Shown: piece after piece, positions 1 through 6,041 of the stretch
How positions within the stretch are numbered: position 1 is the first letter of the stretch
Layout: each line of letters opens with the position of its first letter
Source of the DNA: Actinomycetota bacterium
GTDB lineage: Bacteria; Actinomycetota; UBA4738; CADDZG01; WHSQ01
DNA length: 8,854 bases
Reading direction: 5' to 3'
Assembly (NCBI GenBank): GCA_030448085.1
Contig: JAUJNU010000055.1
Location: forward strand, 1-8,854
Translations under genes and position numbers: made by a program
Notes under the pieces: model-generated
Seen by the model: only the letters and a program-made list of their open reading frames with translations
What the model was told of the DNA's origin: nothing
The model's database searches: none

Positions 1-31
1 CGCCACGCCCCCCTGCGACCCCGCCCCGGCC

Positions 32-250
32 TCAGCCCGCGCCTAGGCCGCGCACCGCGCGGTGCCCCGCATCCTGGAACTCCCTCCGCTTGCGCAGAGG
101 TACCGCCCAGCCGAGCGTGATGTCCCGGGCCGTGGGGTCGACACCGAACTTCACCCGCAGCGGACGGCTCAGGGCCAGGCGGTCTTCGAGGTCGGCCACC
201 CTCACCACGTGCTCGGTGCGGACCATAAGGGTCTCCAGGGCGTTCGTCAT
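32..250 (-). pseudogene. tyrS: Truncated tyrosyl-tRNA synthetase N-terminus (tyrS remnant)
   Basis: The 72-residue product matches the start of a bacterial tyrosyl-tRNA synthetase, which charges tRNA-Tyr with tyrosine in the cytoplasm. Residues 31-66 fit the Rossmann-fold entry: a KFGVDPTA segment, then the region of the class I HIGH signature, then a [13 protein letters not shown] helix. An intact enzyme is about 400 residues; here similarity ends near position 52 after GHRAV and a TGA follows at 32-34. None of the three frames downstream continues with the expected GDFT-type segment. The HIGH position reads TLGW (residues 45-48), so both signature histidines are absent; this may be damage or a lineage variant. 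ATG at 250 is the natural start, with a -10-like hexamer just upstream. The first ~30 bases of the window are G-rich on this strand and could be a bad contig end. Family assignment is confident; calling it a true pseudogene is inference. Confidence 0.6.
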
Positions 251-259
251 GTGCCGAGG

Positions 260-265
260 ATGCTA
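260..265 (-). promoter_or_regulatory. -10-like hexamer for the tyrS remnant
   Basis: On the minus strand this reads TAGCAT, fitting the TANNNT actinobacterial -10 pattern, and lies nine bases before the ATG at 250. Transcription would then start at or within a few bases of the start codon, giving a leaderless or near-leaderless mRNA. No good -35 box is visible; the partial fourth G-rich repeat occupies that place. Inferred from pattern and spacing only. Confidence 0.35.
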
Positions 266-278
266 CAGACAAAGCGAG

Positions 279-350
279 GCTCCACCCGGCTTGCTCCCAC
301 CCTCCACCGATTTGCTCCCCACCCTCCACGCCTTTGCCCACCCTCCACCG
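279..350. repeat. Three near-identical 17-19 base G-rich units plus a partial fourth
   Basis: On the plus strand, units start at 291, 312 and 334 and share the core CCCACCCTCCAC preceded by TTGC; a related CTCCACCC lies at 280-287. Read on the minus strand each full unit gives a GTGG-AGG-GTGGG arrangement, with GTGG starts at 348, 341, 329, 322, 307, 300 and 285. Doublets are seven bases apart and units 19-22 bases apart, about two helical turns. The array fills the space between the two divergent -10-like hexamers, overlapping the expected -35 zones of both. It could be an operator for a regulator, a set of two-layer G-quadruplexes on the minus strand, or slippage-derived repeats. The GTGG words recall MraZ boxes, but the spacing is not the usual ten bases. 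Confidence 0.6.
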
Positions 351-370
351 CTTACGGGGCGTCCCCCGTC

Positions 371-376
371 TAAACT
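371..376 (+). promoter_or_regulatory. -10-like hexamer for the penicillin-binding protein gene
   Basis: TAAACT fits TANNNT and sits nine bases before the ATG at 386, the same spacing as the divergent tyrS-side hexamer. The intervening bases are pyrimidine-rich (TCCTCCTAT) and hold no Shine-Dalgarno sequence, so a leaderless or near-leaderless transcript is likely. No clear -35 match lies 16-18 bases upstream, where the repeat array ends. Inferred from pattern and spacing only. Confidence 0.4.
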
Positions 377-385
377 TCCTCCTAT

Positions 386-3004
386 ATGTCTCGTCTCCAG
401 CGCGCGTCGACGGCGCTCCTCGCCGCCTCAGCCCTCATAGCCACCTCCTGCGCGCAGCTCACGAACCTGCCCACGTTGGAGGACAAGGACCTCGAGAAGA
501 TCGTTCTGGCCCAGTCGTCCCGTGTCTACGCCGGGGACGGACGCCTCATCACCACGCTTCACGGCCCGGAGAACCGGACCATCGTCCCGCTGTCGAAGGT
601 GCCCAAGAATCTGAAGGATGCCGTGATCGCGATCGAGGACGAGCGCTTCTACGAGCACGAGGGGGTCGACCCAAGAGCCGTGCTGAGAGCCCTGTTCGCG
701 AACGTCAGCAGCGGGGACATCGAGGAGGGCGGCTCGACGATCACCCAGCAGTACGTGAAGAACGCCCTCATAGCGCCGGGAGAGCTGGCCGAGAAGACGT
801 TCGAGCGCAAGATCAACGAGGCGGCTCTGGCCCGTCAGCTCGAGACGAAGCTCTCGAAGAAGGAGATCCTCGAGCGCTATCTCAACACCGTTTACTTCGG
901 CAAGGGCGCCTACGGGATCCAGGCAGCGGCGCGCGCTTACTTCAACAAGCCGGCGAAGGCTCTGTCGCTGCCGGAGAGCGCCCTGCTCGCGGGGATCATC
1001 AAGGCGCCCGAGAGCTACGACCCCTTCGACCGGCCCGAGAAGGCGGTGCGCCGCAGGAACCTCGTCATCTCTCAGATGGAGCGGCTCGACTTCGCCCCCC
1101 AAGCCAAGGCCGCGGAGGCGAAGCGTCAGGGGCTCGGGCTGAGGCCGGGCAGGGACACCGACCGCTACATAGCTCCCTACTTCGTGGACTACGTGAAGCG
1201 GCTCATCAAGTTCGACCCTCGCTTCAAGGATCTTGGGAAGACCCCCGAGGAACGCGAGCAGCTCATGTTCCAGGGAGGCCTCCGGATCTACACGACGGTC
1301 GATCCCGAGGCGCAACGGTCCGCTGAGGAAGCCGTGCGGCAGATCCTCTACCAGCCCGGCGACCCTCACGGGTCCCTCGTCGCGATAGATCCCCACACCG
1401 GCGCGATCATGGCGATGGTCGGGGGCCGGGACTTCTTCGCTCCGCGCAAGAAGGACCCATTCGCGAAGCTGAACCTGGCCACCCTCAGCGAGCCCAAACT
1501 CGACTGTGTCCGTTACCAGAAGGGGAAGAAGAGCGGACAGTGCCGCAAGCCCTACGAGCCCGCCCCGGCCCCCGGCACCGGCCGTCAAGCCGGTTCCTCG
1601 TTCAAGCCGTTCGCGTTAGAGGCCGCTATCGAGCAAGGCGTATCTCTCTCGAAGGTCTTCGATGGAGGGGGCTCTGACGGCAGCGCCATCATCCCCGGCG
1701 CCGACAACGGGGCCGACTACACCGTCCACAACTACGAGAGCGGGGCCTTCGGCAAGATCTCGCTGCTGGAGGCGATGGTCAACAGCGTGAATGTGGTCTT
1801 TGCCCTCCTCGGGCAGGAGATCGGGGTGCAGAGCGTCATAGATACCGCCAAGAAGATGGGGGTCACCACGCCCCTGTTCCCTTACGCCTCCGCCCCCCTC
1901 GGAACTAACGAGGTGAACCCCCTGGGGATGGCCTCTGCGTTCGGGACGTTCGCCACGAACGGAGACCACCATCCACCGGTCGCCGTCAAGCGCATCGAAG
2001 GTCCGGACGGCAAGGTCCTCTACAAGGACAAGTCACAGATGCAGCAGGACGTGGTGGAGCCTGGGGCCGCCTTCCTCACCACCACAGCGCTCGAGCAGGT
2101 CGTGCTGCGCGGGACGGGGACCCGGGCCGGAGAGTTCCTGGGCAGGCCGGCGGCGGGCAAGACCGGCACGTCGCAGGAGTACAGGGATGCCTGGTTCGTC
2201 GGCTACACCCCGGACATCGTGGCGGCGGTGTGGGTTGGCTATCCCAAGGGCCAGATCGAGATGAAGCCTTCCTGCTCCGTGACCCACATCGGCGAGCGCG
2301 AGGTATGCCGGCCCACCCGGACGATCACGTCCGGCGGAGTCACGGGCGGCTCGTTCCCTGCCCAGATCTGGAACTACTTCATCACCCGGGCCCTCACGAA
2401 CGTCCCTGCCAGCGACTTCATCGAGCCTCCCGACGCCGCGCTCATCACTGTGACGACGGACAAGCGGAACGGCTGCCTCGCCGGCGAGTTCACCCCTGAG
2501 GAACACCGGGTCACCTCCACGTTCGTGGCAGGGACGGAGCCGACCGAGGAGTGCCGGGAGGAGGGCGACATCGCGGAGGTACCGGACGTCGTCGGGTTCA
2601 GCTCGGTCCCCGAAGCGATCGAGGTCCTGGAAGAGGCGGGCTTTGACGTCTCGACACGGGAGGAAGAGTCCACCACGTACCCGCCGGGCACCGTTGTCGG
2701 GCAGACCCCATCGGGGGGCTCGGACGCGGCCAGAGGCTCCACCGTCACGATCACGGTCTCGGTGACGGAGTCAGATGACGACGATGACGAAGGGACCACC
2801 ACCATCCCCTCCGTTCTCGGGCTAACGCGCGGCGAGGCGGAGGGGCGTTTGCAGAGTGCCGGGTTCTCGGTGGTGGCCGTGACCGAGTCCGAGTCCTCAC
2901 CCGGTCAAGCAAAGAAGCGCAGCGGCCGCGTGTGGAAGCAGTCACCGGGCTCCGGCACCGGGGCCTCGCCCGGATCGACCGTAACCATCTACGTCAACCC
3001 CTGA
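386..3004 (+). CDS. Class A penicillin-binding protein (GT51 + transpeptidase + 2 PASTA)
   Basis: This 872-residue bifunctional enzyme polymerises lipid II into glycan strands and crosslinks stem peptides on the outer face of the membrane. The GT51 domain (about 60-255) shows EDERFYEHEG at 84-93 with the catalytic Glu84, GGSTITQQ at 115-122, and the RKxxE and SKKEILERYLN blocks at 141-167. The transpeptidase domain (about 325-680) has SSFK at 404-407 with nucleophile Ser404, SVN at 467-469 and KTGT at 592-595. Two PASTA repeats follow (about 731-793 and 806-870), joined by an acidic SDDDDDEG linker; PASTA domains commonly bind peptidoglycan or beta-lactams. The N-terminus has only a short hydrophobic stretch (8-21) ending in TSC, with Cys22 a possible lipidation site instead of a normal transmembrane anchor. 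About 35 extra residues with two cysteines (374, 386) precede the active serine; Cys630/641 and Cys697/723 form further close pairs. ATG at 386 is preceded by a -10-like hexamer and no Shine-Dalgarno sequence. It resembles PonA-type proteins, but I do not assign a gene name. Confidence 0.95.
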   Translation: MSRLQRASTALLAASALIATSCAQLTNLPTLEDKDLEKIVLAQSSRVYAGDGRLITTLHGPENRTIVPLSKVPKNLKDAVIAIEDERFYEHEGVDPRAVLRALFANVSSGDIEEGGSTITQQYVKNALIAPGELAEKTFERKINEAALARQLETKLSKKEILERYLNTVYFGKGAYGIQAAARAYFNKPAKALSLPESALLAGIIKAPESYDPFDRPEKAVRRRNLVISQMERLDFAPQAKAAEAKRQGLGLRPGRDTDRYIAPYFVDYVKRLIKFDPRFKDLGKTPEEREQLMFQGGLRIYTTVDPEAQRSAEEAVRQILYQPGDPHGSLVAIDPHTGAIMAMVGGRDFFAPRKKDPFAKLNLATLSEPKLDCVRYQKGKKSGQCRKPYEPAPAPGTGRQAGSSFKPFALEAAIEQGVSLSKVFDGGGSDGSAIIPGADNGADYTVHNYESGAFGKISLLEAMVNSVNVVFALLGQEIGVQSVIDTAKKMGVTTPLFPYASAPLGTNEVNPLGMASAFGTFATNGDHHPPVAVKRIEGPDGKVLYKDKSQMQQDVVEPGAAFLTTTALEQVVLRGTGTRAGEFLGRPAAGKTGTSQEYRDAWFVGYTPDIVAAVWVGYPKGQIEMKPSCSVTHIGEREVCRPTRTITSGGVTGGSFPAQIWNYFITRALTNVPASDFIEPPDAALITVTTDKRNGCLAGEFTPEEHRVTSTFVAGTEPTEECREEGDIAEVPDVVGFSSVPEAIEVLEEAGFDVSTREEESTTYPPGTVVGQTPSGGSDAARGSTVTITVSVTESDDDDDEGTTTIPSVLGLTRGEAEGRLQSAGFSVVAVTESESSPGQAKKRSGRVWKQSPGSGTGASPGSTVTIYVNP

Positions 3005-3005
3005 G

Positions 3006-3626
3006 CTACCGGGCCCTTGACGCGTAAGGGTGTCCGGCGATCACGAACCGCCACGGGATGTCATCGCCCCGCCCCTCCCCGAGCCCTATCCGAGGAGTTT
3101 GGGACACCGGCCCCCGCCGCAGAGCTTCGGTCTCCTCATCTTCCGAGCACCAGATGGGCCCTCCCCGCAGGATCTCCGCCCCGTTGTGCTGTTTCCCGAT
3201 GCCGAGAGCCTGCGTCAGCCGCGCCGGACCCGAGGTGAGAAGCCGGTCGGCCCGCTCCCCCCGCCTCTCCACCACCCCTTGACGCCTGGTCCGCATCAGC
3301 TCGATCCCCTGCAGCGGCTGTCCGGCCCGGAGCAGGACGGCCTCGCACTCACCGTCCCGACCGCAGACGATGTTGGCGCACCAGTGCATGCCGTAGCTGA
3401 AGTACACGTAGATCCGGCCGGGCGGGCCAAACATGACCTCGGTGCGCGGCGTGACGCCCCGGAAGCCGTGGGATCCGGGGTCTTGGGGGCCGCGGTACGC
3501 CTCGGTCTCGACGAGCCTCACGCTGGCGATCCCCTCCGCCGACCGATGGGTGAGGACGCAGCCGATCAGCTCACGCGCCACCGTCACCGCATCGCGCTCG
3601 TAGAAGGACCTCCTAAGGCGCCCCAT
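3006..3626 (-). CDS. mpg: 3-methyladenine DNA glycosylase (AAG/MPG family)
   Basis: This 206-residue enzyme belongs to the monofunctional glycosylases that remove alkylated purines such as 3-methyladenine, and often hypoxanthine, starting base-excision repair. The core signature is present: VETEAY at 39-44 places the water-activating Glu at 42 and the base-stacking Tyr at 44. His53 and Tyr75 in YVYFSYGMHWCANIV correspond to the other base-pocket residues of human AAG. AVLLRAGQPLQG (96-107) and LTSGPARLTQALGI (130-143) are further family blocks. Length is normal for bacteria. The ATG at 3626 overlaps the pheT stop in TGATG and has no visible Shine-Dalgarno sequence, so translation probably depends on ribosomes finishing pheT. 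It is the last gene of the operon, and its stop is one base from the stop of the opposing penicillin-binding protein gene. In Mycobacterium, as I recall, mpg sits beside tyrS, which fits the tyrS remnant beyond the intervening gene here. Confidence 0.93.
   Translation of the reverse strand: MGRLRRSFYERDAVTVARELIGCVLTHRSAEGIASVRLVETEAYRGPQDPGSHGFRGVTPRTEVMFGPPGRIYVYFSYGMHWCANIVCGRDGECEAVLLRAGQPLQGIELMRTRRQGVVERRGERADRLLTSGPARLTQALGIGKQHNGAEILRGGPIWCSEDEETEALRRGPVSQTPRIGLGEGRGDDIPWRFVIAGHPYASRAR
3013..3031 (+). terminator. Weak hairpin just after the penicillin-binding protein stop
   Basis: CCCTT at 3014-3018 can pair with AAGGG at 3026-3030 around a seven-base loop, and G-U pairs could extend the stem at both ends. 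It lies ten bases past the stop codon at 3002-3004 but inside the 3' end of the opposing glycosylase gene. There is no following T-run, so it would be at best a weak terminator. It may be chance structure in GC-rich DNA. Confidence 0.18.
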
Positions 3627-4783
3627 CAGGAGCGGAGCTCGGCGCCGGTCCTCTCCCGCAGCACGCTGACCACCCGAACCCTCACCCGGGCCGCCTCCTC
3701 GTCGGTCATCGAGCTGTCCGCCTTCCGGAGCTCGAGGGCGTAGGCGAGGCTCTTCTTCCCAGGAGGGACCTGGTCCCCCCGGTAGAGGTCGAACAACCTG
3801 ACCACCGACACCTCTGGGGCACCAGCCTTCCAGATGAGGTCCTCAACCCTGTCCGCCGGTAGGTCTTCGTCCACTACGAGGGCTATGTCGATGAGGTTCG
3901 GCGGGAAGCGCGGGACGTCGGCCACCCTCACCCGCCCGCCGAGACTCGCAAGGAGAGGCTCGAGCGCGATCTCCAGGAGAACCGTCTTCTCAGGCACGTC
4001 GAACCGCTCACACACCTCGGGATGGACCTCGCCGATGGCACCGATGAGCGATTTTCCATGCAGAACCGCGCCGGCGCGTGTGGGGTGGAAGGGCATGCCG
4101 GAGGCGGTGCGGTAACGAGCGGCAGAGGCGCCGAGGGACGCTAGCGCGGACTCGAAGGTCCCCTTGGCAGAGAACAGGTCCCAATACTCCGCCGGGCTCT
4201 GCCAGCCCCCCGGGACCCTTTCGCCGCTGAAGATAGCGCCCAGCACCAGGGGCTCCTTCGGCAACTCCTCCCTCGAGGGACCTTCCAGAGGGGGCTCGTA
4301 GGCGCGGGCGATCTCGAAGAACGCGGCGCCGCGCGCCGACCTCGAGAGGTTATGAGCAGCCGCCTTTAGCAGGGCCGGCATCAGCGTGGTCCTCAGGGCC
4401 GTCTCGTCCTCTGTCATGGGGTGGGCCAGTCTCACCGGCCTGCGGGCGGGATGGTCCGGGTCGAGCCCCAGCCGGTCCAGCCCCTCTTCGGACAGGAAGG
4501 ATGAGGTCCTCACCTCCTGCGTCGCGAAGCCGGCGAGGAGCGCGGAGGCAGCCTGCGCTGTGCCGATCGGGCGGGGCTCACGTCCGGCCCGGCCCGAAGG
4601 AAGAGTGGCCGGCACCTTGTCGAGGCCGCGAAGGCGGGCGACCTCCTCGATGAGGTCCTCCTCGCTTCCGAGGTCCGGCCGGAAGGTCGGAACCTCCACA
4701 TCGAGGGAAACGTCCGTCTCCGTCACCGCGAGCCCGATCGAGCGGAGGTGCTCCGCCTGCCCGCCGAGGCGGGGGACCTCCAT
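3626..4783 (-). CDS. pheT: Phenylalanyl-tRNA synthetase beta subunit, C-terminal part
   Basis: The open frame gives 385 residues equal to the C-terminal half of PheT, the beta subunit of the alpha2-beta2 enzyme that charges tRNA-Phe. It opens in the B5 region (EVPTFRPDLGSEEDLIEEVARL, about 30-50), continues through the catalytic-like B6/B7 core, and ends with the B8 ferredoxin-fold anticodon-binding domain. That domain runs from about 290 (FPPNLIDIALVVDEDLP) through LFDLYRGDQVPPGKKS to the family's usual ending near GAELR. ATG at 4783 is an internal methionine of the ancestral protein, not its normal start. In the same frame the preceding codons still read TERLLG, so the gene was continuous. 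No frameshift is evident inside this piece. Whether it is made separately by re-initiation or as part of a full-length protein depends on the scar upstream. The TGA overlaps the mpg start codon. Confidence 0.88.
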   Translation of the reverse strand: MEVPRLGGQAEHLRSIGLAVTETDVSLDVEVPTFRPDLGSEEDLIEEVARLRGLDKVPATLPSGRAGREPRPIGTAQAASALLAGFATQEVRTSSFLSEEGLDRLGLDPDHPARRPVRLAHPMTEDETALRTTLMPALLKAAAHNLSRSARGAAFFEIARAYEPPLEGPSREELPKEPLVLGAIFSGERVPGGWQSPAEYWDLFSAKGTFESALASLGASAARYRTASGMPFHPTRAGAVLHGKSLIGAIGEVHPEVCERFDVPEKTVLLEIALEPLLASLGGRVRVADVPRFPPNLIDIALVVDEDLPADRVEDLIWKAGAPEVSVVRLFDLYRGDQVPPGKKSLAYALELRKADSSMTDEEAARVRVRVVSVLRERTGAELRS

Positions 4784-5234
4784 CCCGAGCAGTCTCTCGG
4801 TCCGGGCGGGTCGGGCAGGAGGTTGAGGCCGTTCTGGGGCCCGGGGTAGGAGTCCGCGGCTGTGGGGGCCGTCGGCGGTCCCGCCCGCGCTTCTCGAGGA
4901 TCAAGCGGACGGCCCGCTCCGCCGCGGTAGACACACCCCCGGCGTCCACGCCTCTCGAATCGAGCGGACGCCCGGTCCGTATACCGTGACGACGGCTCGT
5001 GTACGCGACCGAACTTGTCGAAGCCCGCCGACCGCGGATCGTGCCTTCACGTCTCGGAGATCTCCGAGTCGAGGCCGCCCATCACTCCGGCGATGGCGAG
5101 GGCACGCCCCGGGTCTGCGATCATCAGGTCGCCTGCGCCCAGCGTCCGCTCCACCCCATCGAGTGTCGTGAACCGCTCCTCCGTCCGCTCGTCGGACGAC
5201 GATCGAGCCGCCTTCGATCCGCTCTGCATCGAAC
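4784..5234 (-). pseudogene. pheT: Frameshift-riddled middle of pheT (editing-domain region)
   Basis: PheT-like sequence continues here but hops between frames. After LGQPLH (last codon 5235-5237), FDAERIEGGSIVVRRA follows in another frame from 5233. EERFTTLDGVERTL through AGVMGGLDSEISET lies in a third frame from about 5178 to 5050, then a TGA at 5047-5049. AGFDKF, TSRRHGIRT, ASARFER and GVDAGG...RLILEKRG follow in alternating frames down to about 4885, then GTADGP, DSYPGPQNGLNLLP and TERLLGMEV. I count at least eight frame changes, near 5234, 5185, 5005, 4973, 4950, 4883, 4866 and 4803. The whole pheT span still equals about 805 codons, the normal length, so nothing large is missing. In known PheT structures this stretch is the B3/B4 editing domain and the start of B5. 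Substitutions at normally conserved positions accompany the indels. Confidence 0.75.
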
Positions 5235-6041
5235 GTGGAGCGGCTGGCCCAGCTCCAGCATCACGTAGTCTTTCGTGATGTCCAGGCCGCTCGAGCTGGG
5301 CCGCACCCCGGCCGCGACGAGCCGTGCGGCGATATGGGCGGGCGACGGGGCCACGGTCACTCCCTCGACGTAACGAGCCGAGTAGCGCGCGCAGCCATCG
5401 GGGTCCCGGACATCCACCGTCACCCGTGGCTCCCGTCCACCCGCGTCCGACCGAGCCGTGATGGATGTCACGGAAGTAGGGGGACGCAGGTCTCCGCCGG
5501 TCAGCGCGGCTACTTCGCGCGCCACGCCGAGAACGGCCATGCAGTCCGGTCGGTTGGGCGTGATCTCTAGCTCGAGGATGGCCTCGTCCAGCCCCAACAG
5601 CTCGACCACGTCGGAGCCGGGCTCGGCATCGGGAGGCAGGACGAGGATCCCCGAGTGGTCCCTCGATATCCCGAGCTCGGAGGCGGAGCAGAGCATGCCG
5701 TTCGACACCTGGCCCCTGATCTTGCGCTCGGTGATCTCCATCTCCGGAAGCCGTGCCCCGGTGCGGGCCAGAGGCACGAGGTCACCGACCCGGAAGTTCT
5801 TGGCTCCGCACACCACCCGCTGGGGGTCGCCGCCGGCGCTGACGTCCACGAGGGTGAGGCTGTCGGCGTTCGGGTGCGGCTCGATAGCAAGCACCTGCGC
5901 CACCACGACCCCGTTCGTTCCGGCGCCCGGGTGGTGGATCGCCTCCACCTTCGTCCCGGACATGTCCAGCATGTCGGCGAGGTCCTCCACCGGGACGCTG
6001 ATATCCACGTAGTCTCGGAGCCAGCCGAGAGGGACCCTCAT
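5124..6041 (-). CDS. pheT: Phenylalanyl-tRNA synthetase beta subunit, N-terminal part (frameshifted end)
   Basis: The frame starts with MRVPLGWLRDYV, the typical PheT N-terminus, and runs 305 residues. Residues 1-38 match B1. About 42-150 match the OB-fold tRNA-binding domain, with VAQVLAIEPHPNADSLTL and IRGQVSNGMLCSASELG. ELEITPNRPDCMAVLGVAREVAALTG (157-182) precedes the first part of the B3/B4 editing domain. Homology holds to LGQPLH at 264-269; the last ~36 residues, from Val270 to the stop at 5124, are out-of-frame translation. Just before the break, RPSSSGLDITKDYVM differs from the usual RPISNVVDITNYVM by several substitutions and one extra residue, so the disturbed zone may begin near 5300. 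The ATG at 6041 overlaps the pheS stop as ATGA and is preceded by a good ribosome binding site. An intact PheT would be about 800 residues. Confidence 0.87.
   Translation of the reverse strand: MRVPLGWLRDYVDISVPVEDLADMLDMSGTKVEAIHHPGAGTNGVVVAQVLAIEPHPNADSLTLVDVSAGGDPQRVVCGAKNFRVGDLVPLARTGARLPEMEITERKIRGQVSNGMLCSASELGISRDHSGILVLPPDAEPGSDVVELLGLDEAILELEITPNRPDCMAVLGVAREVAALTGGDLRPPTSVTSITARSDAGGREPRVTVDVRDPDGCARYSARYVEGVTVAPSPAHIAARLVAAGVRPSSSGLDITKDYVMLELGQPLHVRCRADRRRLDRRPTSGRRSGSRHSMGWSGRWAQAT

Noticed and set aside
279..350. CRISPR array or MraZ operator
   Set aside because: Units are only 19-22 bases apart with no unique spacers, so not CRISPR. The GTGG words have 7/12/15-base steps rather than the ten-base steps of typical MraZ boxes, and no mraZ or dcw genes are present.
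334..1588. Long alternative open frames over the penicillin-binding protein gene (334-1326 plus, 428-1588 minus)
   Set aside because: They are shadow frames in GC-rich DNA; compositions are Arg/Gly-rich with no domain, while the main frame has all GT51 and transpeptidase motifs.
2770..2800. GAC/GAT-rich run as a genomic microsatellite
   Set aside because: It encodes the acidic linker between the two PASTA domains in frame and is too short and impure to call a repeat element.
4578..4949. Minus-strand open frame of 123 codons as a separate gene
   Set aside because: Its first ~25 residues are a PheT fragment (GVDAGG to RLILEKRG) in one of the shifted frames, and the rest is out-of-frame Arg/Pro-rich translation.
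5047..5229. Minus-strand open frame of 60 codons as a small gene
   Set aside because: It is the EERFTTLDG to GLDSEISET segment of PheT in a shifted frame, not an independent gene.
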